Source of the DNA: QHCE01 sp038260095
GTDB lineage: Bacteria; Actinomycetota; Actinomycetes; Mycobacteriales; QHCE01
NCBI GenBank assembly: GCA_038260095.1
Contig: JBBSOC010000002.1
Location: 1-64,000, forward strand
DNA length: 64,000 nt
Direction of reading: 5' to 3'
How positions within the stretch are numbered: the first letter of the stretch is position 1; the number at the start of each line of letters is the position of its first letter. Below are positions 1 to 7,666 of this stretch, piece by piece. The position numbers and the translations under genes are program-made. Below the pieces are notes generated by a model, which was given only the letters and a program-made list of their open reading frames with translations, had not been told where the DNA came from and did no database searches.

Positions 1-47
1 ACGTTACCGTCTAGTACGAACTCGGTGTGTCCCACGGCACTATGCAT
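1..47 (-). CDS. Possible start of an unidentified gene, cut by the window edge
   Basis: An ATG at 47-45 on the minus strand opens a frame of 15 codons that runs off the window without a stop. It begins 7 bases after the stop of the upstream 822-residue gene, which is the spacing expected inside an operon. Only MHSAVGHTEFVLDGN can be read, so no function can be given. No clear ribosome binding site is visible, and chance is a real alternative. Confidence 0.3.
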   Translation of the reverse strand, partial: MHSAVGHTEFVLDGN

Positions 48-54
48 GGAGTCA

Positions 55-2523
55 TCACCGCGCTGGGGCGCTGCTAGCACCGCTACCCGCGCCCACCGCG
101 GCTGGTGGAGTAGGAGTTCCGGACGGCCCGGAGCGGTCTGGCGAGACAACCGTCCAAGCGCGCACGGCTCCACCATCAGTTCGCGGCTCCTGCTTGGCTT
201 TTGCGTCGTCATCCTCCAGTGACCCTGCCTCGGGCTCATCAGCTAGTTGGGAATCCAAGGGATCCTGGGCTACTAGCTCTACTTGAACATCGTGGCCTTC
301 GTCGTTAAGAGAAGCGGCCTCGGCTTCTACGGGCAAAGGCTCATTTAAATCCGAACGAGGCGGCTCAGACAGCGGCTCTTCAGTCCTAGGTTCAGCCAAC
401 GCCCGCGCTTCGGGGTCGGGGTCGACGGATAGTGCCGAGGCCCCAGTTACTCGGCGAGGCTCTTTCTGTTGCCTTGCTACTTCCAGCGAGTTCGGTCTCT
501 GGGCAGGAGCCTCGTGATCCAGGCTATCCGAATCTGCAGCTTTGTCCTTCTTGGCCATGCTGGCCGCGGTGCTTCCACCACCATCACCATCGTCATCAGT
601 TTGAGGGACGAGCGACATTGCACTCGCGCTACGGTCAGCAACCGTCGAGACCGGAACGCTAACCGCATCGGCGGTATCGCCTGCGGGTAATTGGCCTTCG
701 GCCGCATGCTCAGCAACGACCGCAGCCGAAGGCTGCTGCTCATGGCGGGTCTGCCCACCGGCGCTGCGAGACTCCCCTTGCGATACAGGTCCACGAGATG
801 TGGCTGAATCGGCATCGTCGCCAACTGCATCAACTTCCCTGACCCGGTCACCGCTCTTTACATCGACCAACGATGCAGGCTGCTTAGCCGCAGTCTCTAG
901 TGAAGGCAGTTCGCCTGGCAGTTCAAGCCCCGTTTGCGAAGTTTGCAATGCCTCGGGCTCGCCGTCCGTCGATGTCGCACTAGGCTCGGCAGTTTCCGGC
1001 GACGGCTCTGAGGTTGCGGACTCAGGCTGATCCACCGCAGTGGATACCTCCGGCGCCGGCCCCAGGTCGAACTCGCCGGTTTCGGAGTTAGCGTTACTCA
1101 GCACAAGCTCGGGCGGCAGGTTCTCAATCGCGTTTACAAGCTCGGCAGGCGGCTCGTTCCGCAGCAGCTGGCGCTGCGCCCACTCGAGGCTCTCAGCCGC
1201 GCTCTCCGCATGCGCCGTATCGGCCACTTGCACAGCTGAGTCGACCGCATGCTGTGCATCCGCTGTTGCGGCCGCAAGCTGTGCCATTTCAGCGCCGCTC
1301 ACGCCTACTGTTTGCTGCGCCGGGTCACCAGGCGGGGAAGCCGCTATGTCGTCGCTAGCACGCTGTACTGCCTGCTCGGCGGAACCCAGTTCGGCTATAG
1401 CTTGTTGACAGGCGAGCACTAAGTTCTCTAGATTACCGATTTGCTGATCCAGCTGATCTAACCGAGCCAGCTCCGCCGGCAGCAACTCATCGCCCGCTAC
1501 CAGACGCGCCAACAGTGCAGCTCGTTCTGGCCACAGCTGTTTCAGCGCGGCGACTAGCTTGGCTCGCTGCTCCTTCTGGTCTGCCCGAAAAGCCGCTATA
1601 GCGTCTATAGCGCGGGCAGCTTGATCTTCAGCCTGTGCTGCCGAGAACCCCACCACCGTAACGCCAGGCAGCTGGTCGGCTAGTTCATTGCGAACCGTGT
1701 TTGGCGCTAGCAGTACGTACGAGGAGCCTGATTGGGGTCGAGAAATTTCTTGGGCCAGGAAGCCGCGCCGGAAATCATGCAGGCTTTGTTCCCGTGGGCT
1801 TCTCTCGATGACTCGCTCGTCACGCACCGGGCGACGAACGGCACCGGAAACTGCCTCTTCCATAAAGCGGTGAACGTCACGGGTGAAAAACCTGGGTTGG
1901 CCATCGTCGAACGCGGGGCGCACTGGCCGGCTATTGAAACCAGCCAGGAATGCTTCAAGGGGATCGGGCCGCTCCAAAGGGTCTCGACCAGGTCGAGCTT
2001 GAGCGGCCACTCGGCGCACGGAGTCCAAGCTGGTACCTACCACCATGCCGCCCCACCGTGTCCGAATGGCATGTTCGGGAACTCCGCGGTTAGGAACGCC
2101 CCGGCGGTCTAGCTGGATGGCTATGACTTGGACGCCAAGTTGTTGCGCCAGAGTCGCTGCGACCCGGGTAGCTTCGGCTTCGGCTGCGAGATCCCGCTGC
2201 GGCGCGGCAGACGTTGACGCGGACCTAACAGTGGACTCGCTGAAGCCTGGCACCGCAGAATCTAGGCGTGCGCTATCACGCACCAAGGGCGCGTCAGTGA
2301 TGAGATACGCCAGATCAACAAACGGTGCTGGTGGACCTGGCGGACCACCAGCTGGCGACGTTCCGCTGCCAGCATTAGAGTCGCCCGCGCTGCCTCCGGC
2401 CGCACCGTCACCACCGTTCGCCGAATCATCGTCAGCAGAGCCTTCATCGGCGGTAGAGTCAGCTAGCAGTGGGTCGGCGGCTTGCGCCTCGTCGACGTCT
2501 TCCGGTGTCTTATCCTCGGCCAT
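55..2523 (-). CDS. Large acidic hypothetical protein with central coiled coil
   Basis: This 822-residue protein is not recognised. Residues 1-65 are Asp/Glu/Gly/Ser-rich and look disordered. Residues about 65-300 look globular, with alternating hydrophobic stretches such as VQVIAIQLD and WGGMVVGTSLDSVRRVA. Residues about 300-440 are rich in Ala, Glu, Gln and Leu and look like long helices or a coiled coil. The remainder to the C-terminus is again acidic, Ser/Pro/Glu-rich low complexity. No signal peptide, membrane segment or catalytic motif was seen. A disordered-globular-helical-disordered layout would suit a cytoplasmic scaffold or a secreted effector, but that is a guess. The frame is complete, with a TGA at 55-57, and a possible downstream gene begins 7 bases later. 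Confidence 0.75.
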   Translation of the reverse strand: MAEDKTPEDVDEAQAADPLLADSTADEGSADDDSANGGDGAAGGSAGDSNAGSGTSPAGGPPGPPAPFVDLAYLITDAPLVRDSARLDSAVPGFSESTVRSASTSAAPQRDLAAEAEATRVAATLAQQLGVQVIAIQLDRRGVPNRGVPEHAIRTRWGGMVVGTSLDSVRRVAAQARPGRDPLERPDPLEAFLAGFNSRPVRPAFDDGQPRFFTRDVHRFMEEAVSGAVRRPVRDERVIERSPREQSLHDFRRGFLAQEISRPQSGSSYVLLAPNTVRNELADQLPGVTVVGFSAAQAEDQAARAIDAIAAFRADQKEQRAKLVAALKQLWPERAALLARLVAGDELLPAELARLDQLDQQIGNLENLVLACQQAIAELGSAEQAVQRASDDIAASPPGDPAQQTVGVSGAEMAQLAAATADAQHAVDSAVQVADTAHAESAAESLEWAQRQLLRNEPPAELVNAIENLPPELVLSNANSETGEFDLGPAPEVSTAVDQPESATSEPSPETAEPSATSTDGEPEALQTSQTGLELPGELPSLETAAKQPASLVDVKSGDRVREVDAVGDDADSATSRGPVSQGESRSAGGQTRHEQQPSAAVVAEHAAEGQLPAGDTADAVSVPVSTVADRSASAMSLVPQTDDDGDGGGSTAASMAKKDKAADSDSLDHEAPAQRPNSLEVARQQKEPRRVTGASALSVDPDPEARALAEPRTEEPLSEPPRSDLNEPLPVEAEAASLNDEGHDVQVELVAQDPLDSQLADEPEAGSLEDDDAKAKQEPRTDGGAVRAWTVVSPDRSGPSGTPTPPAAVGAGSGASSAPAR

Positions 2524-2736
2524 ACATGCGCTCCGCGAGCTAGCAATTGGGGTGTGCCTGCCTACCCCAGCTTAGCCGCTATTGTGCGCTGTTTCTGGCA
2601 CACGCACACATTCGTCAGAACAGTCCACCGGCGTCCAGCCTCGCCCAGGGACAATTTTCTACGCATGGGATCCGTAGACCGCGGGCTTCGCCGCAAGAAC
2701 CTGAAGTAAACGGCTTACTGAGCGGCAGGAGACGGG

Positions 2737-3108
2737 CTAGTCCAGATTGATAGGGAGGCGTCGAATTTTTATGCGATCTTTTGCGATGACGACGATGGCA
2801 CCCTCGTCGAGGTCATGGGCAGCATCAGCAAGATTGGCTAAGAGCACATCGGCGATAGCTTTAGGATCGTGCAGTGCCTTGCGGAAAAGCAAGACGCTGG
2901 GGGTGTTGGCGTTCTGCCGCACCAGTAGCTCACCGAAATCGGTATCAGTGGAGACTAGAATACGCTGTTGCCGTCCTGCTTCAGCCATCACCGCAGTATC
3001 AGGAGCACCTCCGAGTCCCTCCTGTAGAACGTGGACGGCGTCATGACCCGCGTCCTGCAGATAAGACGCTAATCGTGCCGAGATGCATTCGTCGATAAGA
3101 AACCTCAC
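2737..3108 (-). CDS. DUF5615 PIN-like toxin of a type II toxin-antitoxin pair
   Basis: The 123-residue protein opens MRFLIDECIS and contains VSTDTDFGELL. These Asp-bearing motifs are typical of the DUF5615 (Mut7-C-like) PIN family, whose acidic residues hold metal for RNA cleavage. The length is normal for the family. The start overlaps the end of the upstream DUF433 gene by 4 bases (ATGA), so the pair is translationally coupled in the usual antitoxin-toxin order. All acidic motif residues are present, so this module appears intact, unlike the two pairs near 16-17 kb. The RNA target cannot be inferred. Confidence 0.88.
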   Translation of the reverse strand: MRFLIDECISARLASYLQDAGHDAVHVLQEGLGGAPDTAVMAEAGRQQRILVSTDTDFGELLVRQNANTPSVLLFRKALHDPKAIADVLLANLADAAHDLDEGAIVVIAKDRIKIRRLPINLD

Positions 3109-3335
3109 GCAACGGCCCGCAGCGGAAACTCTCGCTCATCCACGGCTGCGGCAGCGAAGCGTAACGCCGCTCGAATATCTGCTTCTGTGAGCTGCGGGTA
3201 ATCGGCTAGCACTTCGTTGATAGAAAAACCGTCGCCCAAGAGAGCAACAATTGTCGTGACTGGAATACGAGTACCGCGGATACAGGGAACCCCGCCCATG
3301 ATCAGATGATCAACAGCAACACGAGTCTCAGCCAT
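3105..3335 (-). CDS. DUF433 family antitoxin
   Basis: The 76-residue protein has the DUF433 signature: a GGVPCIRGTRIPV block followed by a helix-turn-helix-like segment (INEVLADYPQLTEADIRAALRFA). DUF433 proteins are commonly encoded directly upstream of DUF5615 PIN-like toxins. They are thought to neutralise the toxin and to repress their own promoter. The stop overlaps the toxin start by 4 bases. The complete length and intact core motif suggest a functional antitoxin. Confidence 0.88.
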   Translation of the reverse strand: MAETRVAVDHLIMGGVPCIRGTRIPVTTIVALLGDGFSINEVLADYPQLTEADIRAALRFAAAAVDEREFPLRAVA

Positions 3336-3407
3336 GCAGCTAACCTACATCAGTGCGGGAAGAAACGCCTGGATTTGCCGAGTATCACGAACCCACCCCG
3401 TCGCTGA

Positions 3408-4715
3408 CTACCATTGGCCGAGGCCGGCGTCAGCGTAGGAGTCCGGCACCGGCGGCTTAGGCGTACGACTCCCACTGGCCTCCAGTACCCGCGTTACCAC
3501 TAAGCCCAGCAGTAGCGCGCCGGCGATGATGTACATGTAGTTGTAGGGGCTGTCGAAGTCGAAAATTGGCTGCACCACCAGCAGCACCATCACCAACGTC
3601 GCGAGCATGGTGCCGAAAATGCCACCTCTGCGGCCAAATGCGCTCACCCCACCCACCAACACAACTGCCAACACCAGCACCACTAACCCACCGCTGCTGA
3701 ATAGGTACGAAAGCAGATCAGAGCCGGGGTCAGAAGCTGCCGACAAAGTCGGTGTGGAGCCGTGTGCGGCGATCCCGATCCAAGCAAGGCCGCCAGCTAC
3801 GGCAGCTAAAGCGCTCGAAACAACAAACCCAGCGAGCGTGGCTAGTACTCCCACGGCGTTGGGGCGCTTAGCCGCATCGGCTTTATCGCCAGCGCCCCAG
3901 GAGCGCCGCAGGCCTGACACCGCGCCAAACGTCCCACCGATAACCGAAACCCCGGCGATGCCGAGGAAAATCCACTCCCAGTGGCTGAATAGATTCGGGC
4001 CATGGGCTGGCGTAAGAAGGCGAGTTTTATCCGCATAAGCGGTGTTCACAGTCCAAGCAAGTAGCGCTAAAGCCGCCCCGAGAGACGCTGCCCACGCGGG
4101 CACGTGCAGCACCGACACAATTGCGCCGAGCAGCAAGCCAGCTAGCGCCGCGACACCTACCGCCGCGGCGACGCAAGGCCACGCGCTCCAGCCGTGCTCG
4201 TGGTAGAACATCCCAGCCAAAACGCCGGCAGCCAGAAATGTCGAACCCACCGCGAGGTTAGGCGCACCTACTCGCAATGAAAAAGACAAACCCATCGCCA
4301 ATAAACCGAGCAAGCTAGCCCAGAACCAGACCTGTTTGTAGTCGTCGGAGTCAAAGCCTGGCGAGCCGTGCTGCCGATACGCCACGAACAGCACCGCCAC
4401 ACCGACAGCTAGCAACAGCTCCCAGAGCAGGTGGGGCCAAACTCGGTCCCGAGTCAGCTCAGCTTGTGGGCCCTGATGGTGCGGAGGGTAAGCCGCCGGC
4501 GGCGCAACCGTCGTTGGAGGTCCTGGCGGATAGCCCGCAGCTGCGCGGGGCGGAGTTCCGGCCTCAGACGGTAGCTGCGAAGGATTGGGCCTCCACGCAT
4601 GTGTCGTAAGCGCCGCTGTCTGCTCTGGGGGATCGGCCGAGTGTGACGCATTGGGTTCAGAATTAGGCACGCGAGAAACCTCTGGATCATCGTCAGGCCG
4701 CGAGGGCTTCGTCAT
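3408..4715 (-). CDS. Multi-pass membrane protein resembling sugar ABC permeases (Rv3604c-type)
   Basis: The 435-residue protein has a Pro-rich, hydrophilic N-terminal tail of about 90 residues followed by roughly ten membrane segments. The block MGLSFSLRVGAPNLAVGS and the later GRRGGIFGTMLATL resemble the BPD_transp_2 permease fold of RbsC-like ABC transporters. No ATPase or binding protein lies nearby. Its place directly downstream of the DUF3180 and folate genes matches M. tuberculosis Rv3604c, an uncharacterised membrane protein. The fold assignment is fairly firm. The transport substrate, and whether it transports at all, is unknown. Confidence 0.8.
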   Translation of the reverse strand: MTKPSRPDDDPEVSRVPNSEPNASHSADPPEQTAALTTHAWRPNPSQLPSEAGTPPRAAAGYPPGPPTTVAPPAAYPPHHQGPQAELTRDRVWPHLLWELLLAVGVAVLFVAYRQHGSPGFDSDDYKQVWFWASLLGLLAMGLSFSLRVGAPNLAVGSTFLAAGVLAGMFYHEHGWSAWPCVAAAVGVAALAGLLLGAIVSVLHVPAWAASLGAALALLAWTVNTAYADKTRLLTPAHGPNLFSHWEWIFLGIAGVSVIGGTFGAVSGLRRSWGAGDKADAAKRPNAVGVLATLAGFVVSSALAAVAGGLAWIGIAAHGSTPTLSAASDPGSDLLSYLFSSGGLVVLVLAVVLVGGVSAFGRRGGIFGTMLATLVMVLLVVQPIFDFDSPYNYMYIIAGALLLGLVVTRVLEASGSRTPKPPVPDSYADAGLGQW

Positions 4716-4747
4716 GCAACCACAGGGTAGTCACGCTTAGACCCGCA

Positions 4748-5290
4748 CTACCCCGTATCGGAATCCGACACGCCGCCTGTCCGCCCTATAGGGGGTTTGA
4801 TTGTCGATTTAGTGGATGGGATGCGGCATGCCCACTCCAGCCACAACGCAGCTACCACCAGCAGCACGCCCACAACGATCCCTGCCAGTGCGACGGGAAC
4901 ATCATGTTCAGCTGCCACTATCCGCTCACTGCGTGGCACCAACCATGCCGCCACTCCGATACACACACCGACCACCGCCGCGCCCAACACCGATGACGCC
5001 TTCGCTAACACCGCGAGCCTGGCCACTAGCAGCGGCTCCACGGGCTCAAGCGCAACCTTACGACCGGGTACATGCGGTGCAACCCGCCACGCAGCGGCCA
5101 CCTCAATCAACGCGACCAGTCCCACTGAAACCAATGGCCCCCAGGGCAGCGGCGGCAACGTCGAATACCAGGTGTCAATTAATCGATGAGCTCCAACGCC
5201 AAAAATCAACACCACCAGCAGCAGCGTGCTCCACCGAGTGGGCGCGAACCTGGGCTGTGGCTGGTTACCCCGCGTCGTGCTCGCGCTCAT
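4748..5290 (-). CDS. DUF3180 membrane protein
   Basis: The 180-residue protein has four hydrophobic segments (about residues 20-38, 47-65, 90-115 and 130-152) and the DUF3180 pattern, including TRWSTLLLVVLIFGVGAHRL near the N-terminus. It matches M. tuberculosis Rv3605c in size and position. The start overlaps the stop of folK by 4 bases, so it is co-translated with the folate genes. Its function is unknown, and the conserved linkage to folate synthesis is the only clue. Confidence 0.85.
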   Translation of the reverse strand: MSASTTRGNQPQPRFAPTRWSTLLLVVLIFGVGAHRLIDTWYSTLPPLPWGPLVSVGLVALIEVAAAWRVAPHVPGRKVALEPVEPLLVARLAVLAKASSVLGAAVVGVCIGVAAWLVPRSERIVAAEHDVPVALAGIVVGVLLVVAALWLEWACRIPSTKSTIKPPIGRTGGVSDSDTG

Positions 5291-5796
5291 AGCTGCCAGC
5301 GCAAATCCGCGCGCTCAACCATGGAGTCGCGCTCAGGTTGCGGCAGTGCCGCCAGTAGCTGACTCACCCGCCCATAGCCCGGTAGCTCGTCATCTGGGCA
5401 GATATGCGCCCACGGCAGCAGCACACAAGCGCGCTCATGTGCCCCCGGATGCGGTAGCCGTAGCCACGGATCGTCACTTCGTACCTGCTTGCCCTGGTTA
5501 TAGACAGTGATGACGTCCACGTCCAAGCTTCTCGGTCCCCAGCGCAGTTCCCGCACCCGGCCCGCAGCCTGCTCCATGCGAGCCGCGAAGTGCAGCCAGT
5601 CAGCCGGCCCCGCCGTGTCGTCTTGCACCGCCGCGACCGCGTTGAGAAACGGTTCCTGCGGGATTGGGCCAAAAGCTGGATTTTCAAACACTGGGGACAC
5701 TTCGATCAAGCGCGGTCCTAGCGCTCGAACCACGGAGCTGAGGTGGTAGAAACGATCACCCACGTTGGAGCCCATGGCCAACACCGCGCGACTCAT
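5287..5796 (-). CDS. folK: 2-amino-4-hydroxy-6-hydroxymethyldihydropteridine diphosphokinase
   Basis: FolK transfers pyrophosphate from ATP to 6-hydroxymethyl-7,8-dihydropterin, the step before dihydropteroate synthase, in the cytoplasm. The 169-residue protein shows MGSNVGDR at the N-terminus and the signature RWGPRSLDVDVI near residue 85, whose two Asp residues bind the magnesium ions. The length is normal. It overlaps both the upstream folP-folB gene and the downstream DUF3180 gene by 4 bases, so translation is coupled through the operon. Confidence 0.95.
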   Translation of the reverse strand: MSRAVLAMGSNVGDRFYHLSSVVRALGPRLIEVSPVFENPAFGPIPQEPFLNAVAAVQDDTAGPADWLHFAARMEQAAGRVRELRWGPRSLDVDVITVYNQGKQVRSDDPWLRLPHPGAHERACVLLPWAHICPDDELPGYGRVSQLLAALPQPERDSMVERADLRWQL

Positions 5797-7046
5797 GTCT
5801 GTTCACCCCACAGTGCGCCGACGTTGCTACCGCTGTCCCCCCGCAACGTGACAGTGACGTCGGTGAACTCATGCGGAAGCGGAGCTGACGGTTTATGTAT
5901 TGTGATTTGCGCAGCCAGCACACGCGGATCCGCCAAGCAGACCGTGACCAGTCGCTGCGCGAGCGTCTCCAACAGCCGCACCGGCTCTCCAACCAACACT
6001 GCCATGAGCTGATCGGCTAGGTCGGCATAAGACACGGTGTCGGCAAGGTCGTCCGAACGTGCGGCAGCCCCAATTTCACACTCTAGTTCGGCATCAACCA
6101 CGAATTCCTGGCCGCGCTCACGCTCGCTCGGATGCACACCGTGATAGCCGTATGCCCGCAAACCATGCAACGTGATCACGCCGCGTTGAGCGTTACCCAA
6201 CCCCGTCGGGTTGACCATGTTTGCAGCATTACTCTTGCGCTCGGAACCACCTGCCGCACGCAATACCGCTAAAGCGTCCACTGTGGAACGCACATCGTGC
6301 ACTCGTACCGCCCATGCGCCAGCAAGTGCCGCGAGCACCGAGATAGCCGTGGTTGCGGCATCGCGCTGCGTGGCCGGTCGCGTCACACCATTGTTTTCGG
6401 CGAGCAGCGCGCCCAAGAAAGCTTTTCGGCTGGCCCCAACCAGTAGTGGAAGCCCCAGCTCGCGCAGCGCCCCAAGGTCACCCAGTAACTGCCAGTTGTG
6501 CTCGGCGGTTTTGGCGAATCCCAGCCCTGGATCAACAATGAGCTGCTCGGCAGAAACGCCCGCCTCACGCGCAGCGCTCACCCGCTCGGCGAGCTCGGTC
6601 CGCACCTCAGTGCGCACATCGATGTAGTGGGCGTGCTGCTGCATGTGCTCGCTGTCCCCCCGCCAATGCATGAGCACCCAACGACAGCCGGCATCGGCAA
6701 CCACCCGCGCCATGCCAGGATCAGCAAGACCACCCGATACATCGTTAATCACGCCAGCACCGGCGGCTAGGGCCGCGGCCGCGACAGATGCCCGCATGGT
6801 GTCCACGCTCACCGTGATGCCCTGCTCCGACAGCGCCGCTACTACCGGCAACACTCGGTCCAGCTCCACCTGGGCATCTACCCGCGCCGCACCCGGCCGG
6901 GTGGACTCCCCGCCAACGTCAATTATGTCGGCGCCATCTGCCACCAGCGCTAATCCATGCTCGATCGCGGCCACAGTGTCCAAGTAACGACCACCGTCAG
7001 AGAACGAGTCGGGTGTGACGTTCAGTATGCCCATCACACTAGTCAT
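5793..7046 (-). CDS. folP: Bifunctional dihydropteroate synthase / dihydroneopterin aldolase fusion
   Basis: Two folate enzymes are joined in one 417-residue chain. Residues about 1-270 are dihydropteroate synthase, which joins p-aminobenzoate to the pterin pyrophosphate: MGILNVTPDSFSDGG, DVGGESTRPG and VGASRKAF are its classic motifs, and it is the sulfonamide target. Residues about 290-405 are dihydroneopterin aldolase (FolB), with LRAYGYHGVHPSERERGQ and the terminal strand containing ITIHKPSAPLP. The linker around residues 268-288 is hydrophilic. An internal ATG in the linker (NMVNPTGLG) could allow FolB alone to be made, but no clear ribosome site was seen. In M. tuberculosis the two are separate genes. 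The ends overlap folE and folK by 4 bases each. Confidence 0.93.
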   Translation of the reverse strand: MTSVMGILNVTPDSFSDGGRYLDTVAAIEHGLALVADGADIIDVGGESTRPGAARVDAQVELDRVLPVVAALSEQGITVSVDTMRASVAAAALAAGAGVINDVSGGLADPGMARVVADAGCRWVLMHWRGDSEHMQQHAHYIDVRTEVRTELAERVSAAREAGVSAEQLIVDPGLGFAKTAEHNWQLLGDLGALRELGLPLLVGASRKAFLGALLAENNGVTRPATQRDAATTAISVLAALAGAWAVRVHDVRSTVDALAVLRAAGGSERKSNAANMVNPTGLGNAQRGVITLHGLRAYGYHGVHPSERERGQEFVVDAELECEIGAAARSDDLADTVSYADLADQLMAVLVGEPVRLLETLAQRLVTVCLADPRVLAAQITIHKPSAPLPHEFTDVTVTLRGDSGSNVGALWGEQT

Positions 7047-7636
7047 GACGACCCCAGCAGGCTCAGTAACCCAGCTCGGGCGCCCGGATCCTCGGCATAG
7101 CAGCCTCGCGCCGCCATTGTAATGGCCCGAGAGTTCGCTTGCCGCTCACCCACAGCAGACACGCACTGATGTGTGGCGGAAACAACGACCAGTACGCCCG
7201 CTGGATCAAGCCTAGCAACCACCGCATCGGCGATCTGGCTAGTCAGCCGCTCCTGGACCTGCGGCCGATGCGCGTAACCGCTAATCATCCGGATCATCCC
7301 ACCCCAGCTTGCAATCTGGCGGCCCCCACCGGGAGCGTAACCAATTCCGATGACACCGGTAAAGGGCAGCAGGCTGTGCTCGCATAGCGATGCGAACGCA
7401 ATATCTTTGAGTACCACCGTGCTATCGGCGTGGGGCTCGGTGAACGACGACAGCTGCGCTTTCGGGTCAACAGCCACTCCAGTCAACAGCTGTGCGTAGC
7501 TTGCCGCCGCCCGAGCGGGTGTATCGCGCAAACCGTCCCGATCGGGGTCCTCGCCCAGCGCGGCAAGCAGCTCCCGAACCGCAGCTGCCGCCCGTGGTAG
7601 ATCGGGGCCGGAGTGGGCGACTCGACCAATACTCAC
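7043..7636 (-). CDS. folE: GTP cyclohydrolase I family protein with altered active site
   Basis: By position (first gene of the folate operon) and by overall similarity this 197-residue protein is FolE, which turns GTP into 7,8-dihydroneopterin triphosphate. Family blocks include GEDPDRDGLRDTPAR near residue 28 and HRPQVQERLTSQIADAV near 123. Several catalytic positions differ. The zinc block reads C85-E-H87-S88, where the usual sequence is CEHH and the second His is a zinc ligand. The GLSK block is ASWGG (about 109-113), so its Ser-Lys pair is lost. The expected HxCMxxRG reads H156-Q-C158-V-S-A-V162-G, losing an Arg. Cys85, His156 and Cys158 remain. Activity is therefore doubtful. It overlaps folPB by 4 bases. 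Confidence 0.85.
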   Translation of the reverse strand: MSIGRVAHSGPDLPRAAAAVRELLAALGEDPDRDGLRDTPARAAASYAQLLTGVAVDPKAQLSSFTEPHADSTVVLKDIAFASLCEHSLLPFTGVIGIGYAPGGGRQIASWGGMIRMISGYAHRPQVQERLTSQIADAVVARLDPAGVLVVVSATHQCVSAVGERQANSRAITMAARGCYAEDPGARAGLLSLLGSS

Positions 7637-7666
7637 TACGTGATCATAGCTTTAGAGCGGATGATC

